A DNA stretch of 64,000 nucleotides from Rubinisphaera margarita (GCF_022267515.1 NZ_JAKFGB010000012.1:744001-808000), one strand, 5' to 3'; numbered from the stretch's first letter, positions 1 through 11,000 are shown. Notes: generated from the sequence alone by a model not told the origin. Numbers and translations: made by a program.

Positions 1-1
1 C

Positions 2-907
2 GGTCAGTCCGACGTGATCGACCAGCTGCTGATTTGCCTGTTCGCCCGAGGACACGGCTTGCTGATGGGGGTCCCCGGACTCGCCAAGACGCTGCTGGTC
101 AGTAAGCTTGCTGAGACACTCTCGTTGAAGTTTCACCGGATTCAGTTTACGCCCGATCTGATGCCGATGGATATCACCGGCACCGATATTCTTCAGGAGA
201 CCGAAACCGGACGCAGGGAGTTTGAGTTCGTCTATGGTCCGGTCTTCGCGAACATCGTTCTGGCCGATGAGATCAATCGCGCCCCTCCGAAAACGCAAGC
301 CGCCATGCTGGAGGCGATGCAGGAGTATCGGGTGACGGTTCTCGGCCGCAGCTACGATCTGGAACGCCCGTTTCTCGTGCTGGCCACCCAGAACCCGGTG
401 GAACAGGAAGGAACTTATCCCCTGCCCGAGGCGCAGCTCGACCGTTTCATGTTCCTGATTCGGCTCGACTACCCCTCCGAAGAAGAAGAGATCCGTATTG
501 CAAGCAGCACGACCGGCGAGGAGCTGCCGGAGCTTTCTCACGTGCTGCATGCCGAAGACATTATCGACTTCCAGAAGCTCGTGCGGCGGATTCCGGTGCC
601 GGATCATATCTACAAGTTCGCCGTCCGACTGGTCCGGAAGACCCGTCCCGATGGGGAATCCACTTCGGAGTGGCTCAAGCCGCTGGTTGCCTGGGGAGCC
701 GGGCCTCGAGCTGTGCAGAATTTGATTCTGGGCGGGAAGACGCGGGCGGCGTTGCATGGCCAGTACATGGTTCGTCAGGAAGATATTCACGCAGTTGCCG
801 GACCCGTTCTGATCCACCGAATGATCACGACATTCGCTGCTCAAAGTGAAGGGATTGACGCCGGTCAGATTGTGCAGCGGTTGCTGGCCGAATCGTCTGA
901 AGCGTAA
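2..907 (+). CDS. MoxR-family AAA+ ATPase (5' end cut by window edge)
   Basis: This is the C-terminal ~300 residues of a MoxR-type AAA+ ATPase. The reading frame is open to the left edge (GQSDVIDQLL from base 2), so the GTG at 14 is an internal Val and the true start lies outside the window. Visible motifs are Walker A (GVPGLAKT), Walker B (IVLADEINRAPPKTQ), sensor 1 (LATQNPVEQEGTYPLPEAQLDRF) split over the AAA_3 core, and a C-terminal lid (AWGAGPRAVQNL). MoxR ATPases act as cytoplasmic chaperones that mature or insert metal-binding or membrane complexes together with vWA proteins. The neighbours fit: DUF58 and two BatA/vWA-like membrane proteins follow on the same strand. The assignment to MoxR is firm; the substrate is unknown. 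Confidence 0.95.
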   Translation, partial: GQSDVIDQLLICLFARGHGLLMGVPGLAKTLLVSKLAETLSLKFHRIQFTPDLMPMDITGTDILQETETGRREFEFVYGPVFANIVLADEINRAPPKTQAAMLEAMQEYRVTVLGRSYDLERPFLVLATQNPVEQEGTYPLPEAQLDRFMFLIRLDYPSEEEEIRIASSTTGEELPELSHVLHAEDIIDFQKLVRRIPVPDHIYKFAVRLVRKTRPDGESTSEWLKPLVAWGAGPRAVQNLILGGKTRAALHGQYMVRQEDIHAVAGPVLIHRMITTFAAQSEGIDAGQIVQRLLAESSEA

Positions 908-941
908 CTGTCCGGTTGCGTGCTGTAAGTAAGGAACCGTC

Positions 942-2897
942 ATGATGAAGCAGCGGGACGCCGGGCGAGCATTCGTAGTCGTTTGCGTGCTGACTATGTT
1001 ATTGAACGCTGCGAGTGCGCAGCCAGTTACGCGCGAAGAGTCTCCCGCGCGGCTGAAAGAAGCATTCGCCAGGACGGACACGAATCGTGACGAGCGTGTT
1101 TCAGAGGAAGAGTTTCTAAAACGACCAGGCGAAGCGAAGATGCATCGTCGCGACTTTCGTCTGTTCGATTTCGACGAAAGCGGCGACCTGACTCCGGATG
1201 AGTTTTCGTGCCTGCCGGGACTGGTGCATCCGTCCGAACGGGGGCCAGTTCCCGATCCTTTTGACGACATGCTCGATGTCGCGCTCGAAACGCTGGATGA
1301 ACTTCTTGAAGGATGGGCGGACGAACCAGAACGGGAGATCTTCAACAACGGCTTCGTTTTTGGGTTTCTCAAATCGTTTTCTCCTGAAATGAGCTCGAGC
1401 GATACCGCCTCTCAGATGCGGATCGCTGATGCGAATCGCGACAACAAGCTGACATGGGACGAAGCCAAACGCTATGTAGAGATTCAGCTGGGCATCCGCT
1501 CCGAAGACGGCACGCTTCTGCGGGAATCGAGCGGGCGAGTGCTCGTCTACTCGCGGTTTGAAATCTTCGATGCCGACAAGAATGGCGGAGTGACTCTGGA
1601 GGAATTCCGGAAGCACCGCTCCGGCAGTAATGCCGAACCCGATTTCCAAAAAGGAGACCGGAATGGCGACGGTCAGATCTCGGTGGCCGAGTTCTCTCAT
1701 CCCGAGTGGGTCGAGTTCTACGATCCAATCCTGACCTTTCGTCGGGGGGATACCGATTTCGACGGTTTGTTGTCGGAGTCCGAGCTGGAGAAGGTTACCG
1801 AGTCGTGGCGGCAGAAACTCGTCCCGTTCGCAATTCCGGCGTTTGACGACGATGGCGATGGCAAACTCTCGCTGCGGGAGTTTCGGCTCTCATTCATCGG
1901 GAACTATATGGCGGTCTGGGAGAGTCCGGTCACGGACAAGAACCGGGATCAGCGTCTCACGTTCGACGAATATACGCCGCAACAGGCGGACTGCCGGTTG
2001 CTTTGCCGCTACTACTTCAATCGGCTCGATGCGAATGGCGATCTCGAACTGAAGCCCGATGAGTATGCCTACGAGGTCCGGCTCCCGCTGACGCTCCACC
2101 GGATGACGCTGGATGGAAAGGACTTTCGCCAGATTTACGAAAGCGAAGCGTTGCCATTCTGCGGCTCGCCTGCTGTCTCGCCGGACGGGCAGTTCATCAT
2201 GTTCGACGCCTATCCCCCCTCAGGACTGCGGGATGCTCGGGTCATTCGTATCACGATCGACGGGGAGGATGAGACAGATCTTTGCGACGGACTAATGCCG
2301 ACATGGTCGCCGGACGGCCAGCGTTTCTCCTGCACAACCTATGGGGACACCAACATTCGTATCAGGAACCGGGACGGTTCCGATGACATCGATATCGGAG
2401 ACGGCTGGGGAGCGCAGTGGTCCCCGGATGGTCGGTCGATCTGCTTTACGAAGTCTTCCCGTTCGATCTGGGTTTACGATGTCGAAACGCGGCAAAGTCG
2501 CGAAGTGCTGCCGAAGGCGGACCACGAATATCGGCTTATTTACTGGAACATGGTGTGGTCTCCCGACAGCAGTCGACTGCTCTTCAAGGCCTACAAACAG
2601 AACTCGAAGATTGTCGACATCGCGACCATTTCCATGACGGGCGAGCATCAGTTGACAGTGCACATGACGACCGACCGTTCACCTGACAACGATATGGCCT
2701 GGTTCCCCGACGGCGAGCACGTGCTTGTGAACATGGCGACGCCTGACCTAAAGCAGCGACTGCTCTACAAATGGAAGCTCGGCAGTGAAGAACCGACCGA
2801 GCCCCTGCACGGAATCGACCGATCGTTGCGATACAACAACGTCACCATTTCTCCGGATCAGAAATGGATCATCATGAGTACGGCACGGGACTCGTAA
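942..2897 (+). CDS. Secreted protein with nine EF-hand-like loops and a TolB-type PD40 propeller
   Basis: This is a 651-residue exported protein. The N-terminus (MMKQRDAGRAFVVVCVLTML, with AQP after ASA) is a signal peptide. Residues ~40-390 hold nine Ca2+-binding-like loops, such as DTNRDERVSEEEF, DFDESGDLTPDEF, DADKNGGVTLEEF, DRNGDGQISVAEF, DDDGDGKLSLREF and DANGDLELKPDEY. Residues ~405-651 hold about six PD40/TolB repeats (VSPDGQFIMF, WSPDGQRFSC, WSPDGRSICF, WSPDSSRLLF, WFPDGEHVLV, ISPDQKWIIM). It probably acts in the periplasm or cell envelope. It sits between the MoxR ATPase (34 bp upstream) and the DUF58 gene (46 bp downstream), so it is probably co-transcribed. A Ca2+-dependent scaffold is a guess from domain content; there is no enzymatic motif. 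Confidence 0.85.
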   Translation: MMKQRDAGRAFVVVCVLTMLLNAASAQPVTREESPARLKEAFARTDTNRDERVSEEEFLKRPGEAKMHRRDFRLFDFDESGDLTPDEFSCLPGLVHPSERGPVPDPFDDMLDVALETLDELLEGWADEPEREIFNNGFVFGFLKSFSPEMSSSDTASQMRIADANRDNKLTWDEAKRYVEIQLGIRSEDGTLLRESSGRVLVYSRFEIFDADKNGGVTLEEFRKHRSGSNAEPDFQKGDRNGDGQISVAEFSHPEWVEFYDPILTFRRGDTDFDGLLSESELEKVTESWRQKLVPFAIPAFDDDGDGKLSLREFRLSFIGNYMAVWESPVTDKNRDQRLTFDEYTPQQADCRLLCRYYFNRLDANGDLELKPDEYAYEVRLPLTLHRMTLDGKDFRQIYESEALPFCGSPAVSPDGQFIMFDAYPPSGLRDARVIRITIDGEDETDLCDGLMPTWSPDGQRFSCTTYGDTNIRIRNRDGSDDIDIGDGWGAQWSPDGRSICFTKSSRSIWVYDVETRQSREVLPKADHEYRLIYWNMVWSPDSSRLLFKAYKQNSKIVDIATISMTGEHQLTVHMTTDRSPDNDMAWFPDGEHVLVNMATPDLKQRLLYKWKLGSEEPTEPLHGIDRSLRYNNVTISPDQKWIIMSTARDS

Positions 2898-2943
2898 TCC
2901 CGGTCAAACCTCCTTACCAGCACCAGCGGAAACAGAGAACGCG

Positions 2944-3855
2944 ATGTCGATCAGCGGACCTCAACGCAGCTTTCTCGATCCTCAGGTGCTGTCGCGCCTG
3001 TCGTCGATTCCGCTGTTTTCGCGTCGGGCGATGGTGGGCAACGTGTCAGGGATCCACGCCAGCCCGCATCGCGGGTCGAGTGTGGAATTCGCCGAGTATC
3101 GCAAGTACGTCCCTGGCGACGACCCGCGTCGTCTCGACTGGCGGGCTTATGGACGGTCCGATCGCTATTACGTCAAGGAATTCGAAGCCGATACGAACCT
3201 TCGCTGCTGCCTCATTCTTGACACCAGCGGCTCGATGAACTTCGGTACCACCGGAGTGACGCGGCTCGAATACGCCCGACGAATCGCGGGAAGTCTGGCT
3301 CACATTGCCATTCGGCAGGGAGACGCCGTCGGGCTGACCTGCATCTCCGATAAACTCGTGCGGACGATTCCTCCACGCAGAACTCCGTCGCATCTGCGGG
3401 GCATCTTCGACATCCTCGAACATGCTGAGGCGGCCGGGGATACTCGGCTCGTTGAACGACTGCACGAACTGGCCGAAACGATTCCCCAGCGGGCGCTGGT
3501 CGTGCTTCTTTCCGATCTCTTCGTGTCGCCCTCGGAGCTCCGGGAGGCCTTTGATCATCTTCGCTTCCGCAAACACGACGTCGTCGTGTTTCATCTCCTC
3601 GACCCGCTGGAGCTGAGCTTTGAGTTCCAGCGACCAATGCGGTTTCTCGATATGGAAGGCGGGACGTCGATTTTCGCCGAGCCGAATGAGATTGCCGATC
3701 GGTATCAGAAGGCGCTTCAGGCGTACCTGGAAGAAATGAAGACGGTCGTGCTCGGCTCCGAAGTCGATTATCACCGCGTTCGTCTCGATAGCGATTATGA
3801 ACTCGTGCTGCAGAACTTTCTCGCCACCCGGGCGCGAACGAAGGGGGCGCGATGA
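2944..3855 (+). CDS. DUF58 domain protein (vWA-like)
   Basis: This 303-residue DUF58 protein normally accompanies MoxR. The DUF58 signature is clear: GSSVEFAEYRKYVPGDDPRR followed by LDWRAYGRSDRYYVKEFEAD. A vWA-like MIDAS motif follows (LDTSGSMNFG, ~residue 96). No transmembrane segment is evident, so it is probably cytosolic and membrane-associated, presenting clients to MoxR. The gene ends in a 4-bp ATGA overlap with the next reading frame, indicating translational coupling. Length and motifs are typical of the family. Confidence 0.93.
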   Translation: MSISGPQRSFLDPQVLSRLSSIPLFSRRAMVGNVSGIHASPHRGSSVEFAEYRKYVPGDDPRRLDWRAYGRSDRYYVKEFEADTNLRCCLILDTSGSMNFGTTGVTRLEYARRIAGSLAHIAIRQGDAVGLTCISDKLVRTIPPRRTPSHLRGIFDILEHAEAAGDTRLVERLHELAETIPQRALVVLLSDLFVSPSELREAFDHLRFRKHDVVVFHLLDPLELSFEFQRPMRFLDMEGGTSIFAEPNEIADRYQKALQAYLEEMKTVVLGSEVDYHRVRLDSDYELVLQNFLATRARTKGAR

Positions 3856-5858
3856 GTTTCCTTCAACCCGCCATGCTCTGGGCCCTGCCGATTATCGCGC
3901 TGCCCATCGTCATTCATCTCATCAATCAGCGTCGCTACCGCACGATCGAATGGGCGGCGATGACCTTTCTGCTGGCCGCGACCACCATGTCTCGTGGCTA
4001 CGCCAGGATTCGGCAGTGGCTCATTCTGGCCATGCGGACTCTGGCCATTGCCGGTCTGGTGTTTGCCATCAGTCGTCCACTCGCGAGTGGCTGGCTTCGG
4101 CTCGCCGCGCCCGGGACCGTCGATACAACGATTGTTCTGCTCGATACTTCGCCCAGCATGCAGCAGCAGGGAAACCGGGCGGGCGTGACGAAACTGGACG
4201 CGGCCCGGACGCAGTTGATGCAGTCGCTGAAGTTGATCCATTCCAATCACTGGATCGTCATCGACAGTGCGACTTTGCAGCCTCATGAGATCGAGTCGCC
4301 GGAAATGCTCGATTCGCTTGTACCCACGAAAAGCACAAGTGCATCGGCCGATATCCCTGGCATGTTACAAGCCGCCTACGAGTATCTGCGAGACAATCGT
4401 CCCAGCCAGACGGAAATCTGGATCTGCTCGGACCTGAGACAAAACGACTGGGACGCAGAAAGTGCTCGCTGGAAGGTGTTGCGGGAGGCTTTTCTGGAAG
4501 CACCGACGCCCACCCGTTTCCATCTGCTGGCATACGGCGACGGTGCGGCTGGTAATCGCTCGATTCGCCTCACGGCTGCCGAAACGCGGGAGACAATGTC
4601 CGGTCGGGAACTGCTGATTTCCCTCGTAGTGCGGCAGTCGGAAGCGGAGAAGACGACGCTGCCTGTCCGTCTCGAAGTCGCCGGGGGAATCACCGAGATT
4701 CCTGTTGAACTGACGGGCACCGAAACGGAACTGGTCAACTACGCGATTCCGCTGGCTGGAGATCCGCAGAAACGGGGATGGGGACGATTGAAGATTCCAG
4801 CCGACGCGAACAGCGCCGACAACGAATTTTATTTTGTGTTCGACGAACCTCCGCCGCGACAAACGATGATCGTCGCCGAGAACGATAAGGGCGTTCGCTC
4901 GTTACAGCTGGCAGCCGAGATCGCCCCGGATGTCGAAACCGTGTCCGCGGCCAGGGTGATGACGCCGCAACAGGCTCAAACGGCCGACTGGGATCAGGTC
5001 GCTCTTCTGCTCTGGCAGGCTGAACTGCCGGACGATTCGCTTCGCCCGCTGGTGGAATCGGTGGTCGATCGAGGAGGCCGGGTGATCTTCTTTCCGCCGG
5101 AGGGCAACAGCGCGGACGAATTCGCCGGACTGGGCTGGGGCGACTGGCACGAGGAACCGGTCGGGTTCCAAACCGTCAACTGGCGTCAGGATCAGGATCT
5201 GCTGGCGAATGTTCGCAGCGGCGAAGCGTTGCCGGTGAACGAGCTCAGTATCACTCGCTACAGGACCATTGAAGGAGAGCAGTCAAAACTCGCAACGTTG
5301 GATTCGGGAGATGCGTTGCTCAGCTGTGCGATCACTCCGCGGAGAAACGTCTATTTCTGTGGAACACGCGCGACCGACGATCATTCGACTCTCGCGCGGA
5401 ACGGAATTGTTTTGTACGCCATGATTCAACGGGCACTGGCAGACGGAGCCGAGTCGTTGGCCGCTGCTCGACAGGTTGTCGCGGGGGAAGTCGATGCGGA
5501 TCAGTCTGTGCACTGGCAGCGACTGGCGAGTGACGATGCAGCCGTTTCGACCCGTTTTCGTTTCCATGCGGGGGCCTACGAGCAGAACGAACGCCTCTAT
5601 GCCGTTAATCGCAGTTCGGACGAAGACCGACCGTTGATTGTCGATTCCGAGCGTACCGCCGGGCTGTTTCAGGGACTGCAGTTTGACCGCGTCGATGAGC
5701 AGACCGGAGAGGACAACGCCCTGCTCCGCGAGATCTGGGCGACCTTTCTGTTCCTCATGCTGCTGGCCCTGATCGCCGAAGCGGCTCTTTCGATTCCGCG
5801 ACGTCGTCCGTCTCAGGCGAATGTGACGCCGGCTTTCGTCAAGGAGGCCGCGGCATGA
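3852..5858 (+). CDS. BatA-like membrane protein with vWA domain
   Basis: A 668-residue inner-membrane protein. The first ~80 residues form the BatA N-terminal module (MSFLQPAMLWALPIIALPIV, then HLINQRRYRTIEWAAMTFLL) with two hydrophobic helices. A vWA domain follows with a MIDAS-like DTSPSM at ~residue 98. A long periplasmic-type beta-rich region precedes a final transmembrane helix near residues 632-650 (LFLMLLALIAEAALSI). It overlaps both neighbours by 4 bp (ATGA), so the DUF58, this gene and the next are translationally coupled. Bat-type proteins are thought to form envelope complexes with MoxR; the actual role here is not known. Confidence 0.9.
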   Translation: MSFLQPAMLWALPIIALPIVIHLINQRRYRTIEWAAMTFLLAATTMSRGYARIRQWLILAMRTLAIAGLVFAISRPLASGWLRLAAPGTVDTTIVLLDTSPSMQQQGNRAGVTKLDAARTQLMQSLKLIHSNHWIVIDSATLQPHEIESPEMLDSLVPTKSTSASADIPGMLQAAYEYLRDNRPSQTEIWICSDLRQNDWDAESARWKVLREAFLEAPTPTRFHLLAYGDGAAGNRSIRLTAAETRETMSGRELLISLVVRQSEAEKTTLPVRLEVAGGITEIPVELTGTETELVNYAIPLAGDPQKRGWGRLKIPADANSADNEFYFVFDEPPPRQTMIVAENDKGVRSLQLAAEIAPDVETVSAARVMTPQQAQTADWDQVALLLWQAELPDDSLRPLVESVVDRGGRVIFFPPEGNSADEFAGLGWGDWHEEPVGFQTVNWRQDQDLLANVRSGEALPVNELSITRYRTIEGEQSKLATLDSGDALLSCAITPRRNVYFCGTRATDDHSTLARNGIVLYAMIQRALADGAESLAAARQVVAGEVDADQSVHWQRLASDDAAVSTRFRFHAGAYEQNERLYAVNRSSDEDRPLIVDSERTAGLFQGLQFDRVDEQTGEDNALLREIWATFLFLMLLALIAEAALSIPRRRPSQANVTPAFVKEAAA

Positions 5859-8050
5859 ACTCCGTTCAACAGCTGACATTCATGACCACAACGACCGGCG
5901 TCGCCGTGTCCGTGGCCATCGTTCTGACAGTGATGGCCATCAGCACCTATTCATGGCATCGCAGCGGCTATTCCGTCACGCATGGACTGCAGGAATTATT
6001 GCGGGTCGTCATTGTGATTTTGATCGCCCTGCTCTTTAACCAGCCCGAATGGGTGGAAGAGTTTCGTCCCGAAACGAAGCCGGCCATTGCCGTACTCTGG
6101 GATGATTCACGAAGTATGGAGACGCGAGATGTTCCGATGCACGAGGCGACCCGCAGTGTCGTGTCGCGCAGCGAGGCGATCGCTCCCCTGACCGATTCCG
6201 AAACCTGGAAGAAACTGGCCGAGCGATTCGACATCGTTGTGGAGCCGATCGGGCCAAACGCGGATGACAGCGGCACCAATCTGTACGACCCGCTCCACAA
6301 TGTGAGCGACCGCGTCCGTAATCTGCTTGGAGTTGTGCTGGTCTCCGATGGCGACTGGAACACAGGGAAGCCGCCGATCGAAGCCGCGTCTCGTTTGCGA
6401 CTGCAGAAGATACCGGTTTACACAATCGCGACCGGCAGCGCGAACCGGTTACCGGACATCGAGCTGACGGCGGTTGATTTGCCGACGATCGGAGTGGCCG
6501 GCAAGAGCGTTCGGATTCCGTTCACCATTGAGAGCTCGTTGCCGCGTGAATACCTGACGACAGTCAAAGCGACCACGTCTTCCGGGGAGACTCTGACGAA
6601 AGACGTTCGTGTCGCACCGGCCGGAAAGACTTCGGATGCCATCGTCTGGAACCCGCTCAGTGAGGGGAACTTCACCGTCACGCTGGAAGTTCCTCAGCAC
6701 ACCGACGAACTGATTCTCGATAACAACTCACGCACGGCTCCGATCTCAATCCGCGAGGAAAAGCTGAAGGTTCTGATCGTCGAATCCGTCCCGCGGTGGG
6801 AATATCGTTATTTGCGAAATGCACTTTCACGCGATCCGGGCGTCGATGTTTCGTGCCTGTTGTTTCATCCCGGACTGAGCAAACCGGGTGGAGGGTCCTC
6901 GGACTATATCAAGCAGTTCCCCGCCAGCATCGAGGAGATCGCTCCCTATGATGTCGTCTTTCTGGGCGATGTCGGCGTGGATCCCGACCAGTTGACGACT
7001 GAACAATGCGAAATGATCAAGGGACTGATTGAGAAGCAGGCCAGCGGCTTGATTCTCATGCCGGGCTGGCAGGGAAGACATTCCACTTTGATGGATTCAC
7101 CGCTGGGCGAGCTTTATCCGGTCCAACTCGATCCTGTTCAGGAAGGGGGCTGGGGATCGCGGACGCCATCGTTGCTCGAGTTGACCGAGACCGGCCGCCG
7201 CAGTCTGCTTACTCGACTGTCCGACACTTCCGAGGAGAATCTGCAGATCTGGGAAACGCTTCCCGGCTTCCAATGGTACGCCGCAGTCGTGCGGGCGAAA
7301 GCGGGAACCGAAACGTTGGCCGTGCATGGAGACATGTCCAACGAATACGGGCGTCTGCCATTGCTCGTCACTCGAACATACGGAGCGGGCAAGGTTCTGT
7401 TTATGGGAACCGACGGAGCCTGGCGCTGGCGGAAAGGAGTGGAAGATCAGTTCCACTATCGATTCTGGGGTCAGGTGATTCGCTGGATGGCGTACCAGCG
7501 GAATATGGCCAAGGGTGAGAACATGCGACTGTTCTACACGCCGGAACAGCCCGAAGTCCGCAACACCCTCTCGCTGACGGCTCATGTGATGAGTGATTCC
7601 GGCGAGCCACTTTCGAAAGGCGATGTAGTCGCGCGAATCAAAGCGCCGTCCGGAAAGCTCGAAACGGTACGACTGCAGGCCGAAGGAGCCGAGTGGGGAG
7701 TCTTTCGGGGCCAGTTTACGACAGCTGAAGCGGGCGAACATCAGGTGACGCTGGCGTGCGGTCAAACCTCGACGACCTTGAAAACAGAGATCTACGTCCA
7801 GGGGCAGGCGCTCGAGTTAGTCGGCAAGCCGGCTCGTCCCGATGTTCTGGAAGAGATCGCCCGAATGACCGACGCGGCCATGGTTCGGCCGAATGAAGTC
7901 GAGCGGATCGTACAGTCTCTCTCCACCTTGCCGCAGCCGCCGCTTTCGGTTCGGCGTCTACAGCTGTGGAGTCATCCGGCCATTGCCGGCTTCGTAATCG
8001 GGCTGCTCGGGATTTTCTGGGTCTGGCGAAAGGCCACCGGGCTGGTGTAG
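5855..8050 (+). CDS. Membrane protein with vWA-like and glutamine-amidotransferase-like domains
   Basis: A 731-residue membrane protein of the type that follows BatA-like genes in planctomycete MoxR loci. Two N-terminal helices (VSVAIVLTVMAISTY and LLRVVIVILIALLF) precede a degenerate MIDAS (WDDSRSMETRD, ~residue 87). A beta-sandwich section comes next, then a GATase1-like fold beginning KVLIVESVPRWEYRYLRNAL (~residue 304). A C-terminal helix (IAGFVIGLLGIFWVW) ends the protein. The amidotransferase nucleophile Cys is not evident, so this domain is probably structural. It starts 4 bp inside the upstream gene. Confidence 0.85.
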   Translation: MNSVQQLTFMTTTTGVAVSVAIVLTVMAISTYSWHRSGYSVTHGLQELLRVVIVILIALLFNQPEWVEEFRPETKPAIAVLWDDSRSMETRDVPMHEATRSVVSRSEAIAPLTDSETWKKLAERFDIVVEPIGPNADDSGTNLYDPLHNVSDRVRNLLGVVLVSDGDWNTGKPPIEAASRLRLQKIPVYTIATGSANRLPDIELTAVDLPTIGVAGKSVRIPFTIESSLPREYLTTVKATTSSGETLTKDVRVAPAGKTSDAIVWNPLSEGNFTVTLEVPQHTDELILDNNSRTAPISIREEKLKVLIVESVPRWEYRYLRNALSRDPGVDVSCLLFHPGLSKPGGGSSDYIKQFPASIEEIAPYDVVFLGDVGVDPDQLTTEQCEMIKGLIEKQASGLILMPGWQGRHSTLMDSPLGELYPVQLDPVQEGGWGSRTPSLLELTETGRRSLLTRLSDTSEENLQIWETLPGFQWYAAVVRAKAGTETLAVHGDMSNEYGRLPLLVTRTYGAGKVLFMGTDGAWRWRKGVEDQFHYRFWGQVIRWMAYQRNMAKGENMRLFYTPEQPEVRNTLSLTAHVMSDSGEPLSKGDVVARIKAPSGKLETVRLQAEGAEWGVFRGQFTTAEAGEHQVTLACGQTSTTLKTEIYVQGQALELVGKPARPDVLEEIARMTDAAMVRPNEVERIVQSLSTLPQPPLSVRRLQLWSHPAIAGFVIGLLGIFWVWRKATGLV

Positions 8051-8096
8051 AATGTTCAGTTATCGTACACGGGAATACCTTCGGTAAGGAGGAATC

Positions 8097-11000
8097 ATGG
8101 ATCCGTCACCCAATCAGCGGCTCGAAATTCCGGGATTGCTCCGTGAGAAGTTGATCGACTTCCGTCGCCGCGTCTGGACGATCAAGATCATCGAAGCGGT
8201 CGCGGGAGCAACCGCAGGCGTACTGCTGGGGTACCTGCTCACCTTCGCGCTCGATCGATTCATCGACACGCCAGCGATGGTTCGGGGGCTGATCTTCACG
8301 GCGGCCATGCTGGTCTGTGCCATGATCCCCTGGACCCTGAATCGTTGGGTCTGGCAGCGTCGGAGACTCGATCAGCTGGCCCGGTTGCTGATGCAGAAGC
8401 ATCCCGATATCGGCGACCAGCTGCTCGGGGTGATCGAACTGGCTGAGGACGATGAAGAACAGAACCGGTCTCGCGTTCTGGTGAAAGCGGCCATCCGACA
8501 GGTCACGCTCCAGGCCGAGCAGAAGGACTTCTCGAACGCTGTTCCTCGTCCCCGCCACCGGATTCACGCAGTCGCCGCGATCTCGCTCGCGCTGGTTGCC
8601 ATCGGTCTCTGGACTGCGACAACAATCGCGGCCGGGAATGCCTGGAAACGTTATCTGGCTCCCTGGTCGGCGACTCCCCGATACACTTACGCTGCTGTGG
8701 AAGATCTTCCCGATCAGATCGTGGTGCCGCATGGAGAACCGTTCTCCATCCCTGTGGTTCTGAGAGAGAACACCGAGTGGTCACCGGGAGAGGGAGAAGC
8801 CCGCCTGGCGGGGGTTGATCCCGTGAAGTCGACACTGAAGGATCAGCGCTACGAGTTTCCGTTGCCTGCACAGATTGCTCCGGGCTCTTTGAATGTGACA
8901 ATCGGAGACTACTACAGCTCAACGCAGATCGAGCCGAAGCTCCGGCCGGAACTCGTCGATCTGACGGCGACGTTCATCCTTCCGGAGTATCTGCAGCGAA
9001 GCAAGGCACTTGAGAAGAACATTCGAGGCGGAACGGTCAACGTCGTCCGCGGAAGCGCCGCCCGCCTTTCGGCCGTAGTGTCGCGAGATCTTGCGGAAGC
9101 GACGATTAACAGTCGACCGGCACAACATTCGGCAAGCACGATACGATCCGAGCGTGTGGCGGTCAACGATCCGACGACGCTCGAGTTTGCCTGGAAAGAT
9201 GTGTATGGACTCAGCGGGTTGCAGCCGTTTCAACTGGAGATTGTGCCGACGGAAGACGAAGCCCCCAATCTCGTCTGTGAGAATCTGCCTCGGAAGAAAA
9301 TTCTCCTCGACAGTGAGGTCTTGACGTTCAACGTCAAAGCCCGCGATGACTTCGGTGTGCGGCGAGTCGGCATCGAGTGGAAAGGTCTCGACCCGACATT
9401 GAACGAGCGAGCCGAGGGAGAGAAATTGATTGGAGCGGGCAATCCGGAAGCGGAGTTGCTGGAACTGGTCGCCACTTTCTCCGGCAAGCAGTTCGGGATT
9501 GCTCCGCAGCCGGTGGAGGTCCGCCTGTTCGTCGAGGATTATCTACCTAACCGGGAACGCGTTTATTCGCCATCGTGCATCTACTTCATTCTGGATCCCG
9601 ATCAACATGCCATCTGGGTCACCGATCAGCTGAGTCGCTGGCATCGTCTGGCGCTCGATATTCGCGACCGAGAATTGCAGTTGCACGAAACGAACAAGGA
9701 ACTGCGTGGTCTCGATCCGGGGCAACTGGATGATTCCGAAGTGCGGCGGCGAATTGAAGCCCAGGCCGCAGCCGAGCGCGCAAATGGTCGACGTCTCGGA
9801 CAATTGATCGGAGGAGGAGAAGATCTCCTCCGGCAGGCGATGCGGAATCCAGAGATCGGTGTCGGCCATCTGGATCGCTGGGCCGAGATGATGCAGGTGC
9901 TTAAGGATATCTCCGGAAACCGGATGCCTTCGGTCGCCGATTTGCTCAACGATGCGGCCAAGGCACCGCAGGTCGCGGGGATGCAGCCTGCCAGGCCGAC
10001 GGCTTCTGCTGGTCAAAACCGGTTGAAGATGGCCGGTTCCGGTTCGAAAAAGTCCGAAGAACAGAAAGGAGAAGCTCCCCCGGTCGTTCCTCAGTTGACC
10101 GATATCGAGTCAACTCGCAACGAGCTCGGCAAAGGGGAAGCCGGCCAGTCCAAGCCGAAGAGTCCACGGTTGACACTGCCGAACACCATGCTGGCCGGTA
10201 ATGGAGAGGGCAAGAAGCCCGAGACTCCCGCTGGCGAGCAAATGGAGGAAGCCGTCCAGGAGCAGAAAGATCTGCTGGCGGAGTTTGAGAAGATCGCGGA
10301 CGAACTCAATGAGATCCTCGCCAACCTCGAGGGCAGCACGCTGGTGAAGCGGCTGAAGGCGGCTTCGCGACGACAGGAACAGGTAGCAGGCCGCCTGGCG
10401 ACTCATGCGTCCGAAGCGTTCGGCGTGGAGAAGATTCGAAAGGTCGACCAGGTTGAAGAGTTCAAAAGTCTGTCGACGGTGGAAGTCGAGAGCAGTAAAG
10501 ACGTCTCTTACATCATGGACGACATGGCGGCGTATTTTGAGCGGAGCCGCTACAACCAGTTCAAGGTTGTGCTTGACCAGATGCGCGAAGAGAGGGTCGT
10601 GGAAGGACTTCGCGACCTGAGTGATGAACTGGTCGAAGAGAGCGGTCTGTCAATTGCTCAGGCGGAATTCTGGAGCGAGTCTCTGGATCGCTGGGCCGAG
10701 GATCTGGTCGAAGTGACGAAATGCGGGGCCTGTCCCGGCTGCAAAGCCAAAGGCAGCCTGCCTCCCTCGATCGTGCTCGAAGTTCTGCAGATCCTGGAGG
10801 GGGAAATCGACCTGCGTGAGCAGACTCGAGTCGCCGAACAGGCTCGCACAGCTGTCTCTGTCGAAGAACATGAAGAAGAAGCCGGCCGGCTGTCGAAAGC
10901 CCAAAAAGAGCTGCAGAAGCGGATCGACGATGTCGTTCTGCGGATTCTCGAATTGCCGGATGCGGAGAGCGATTTCGCCAAAGAGTTGCGGCTGCTCGAT

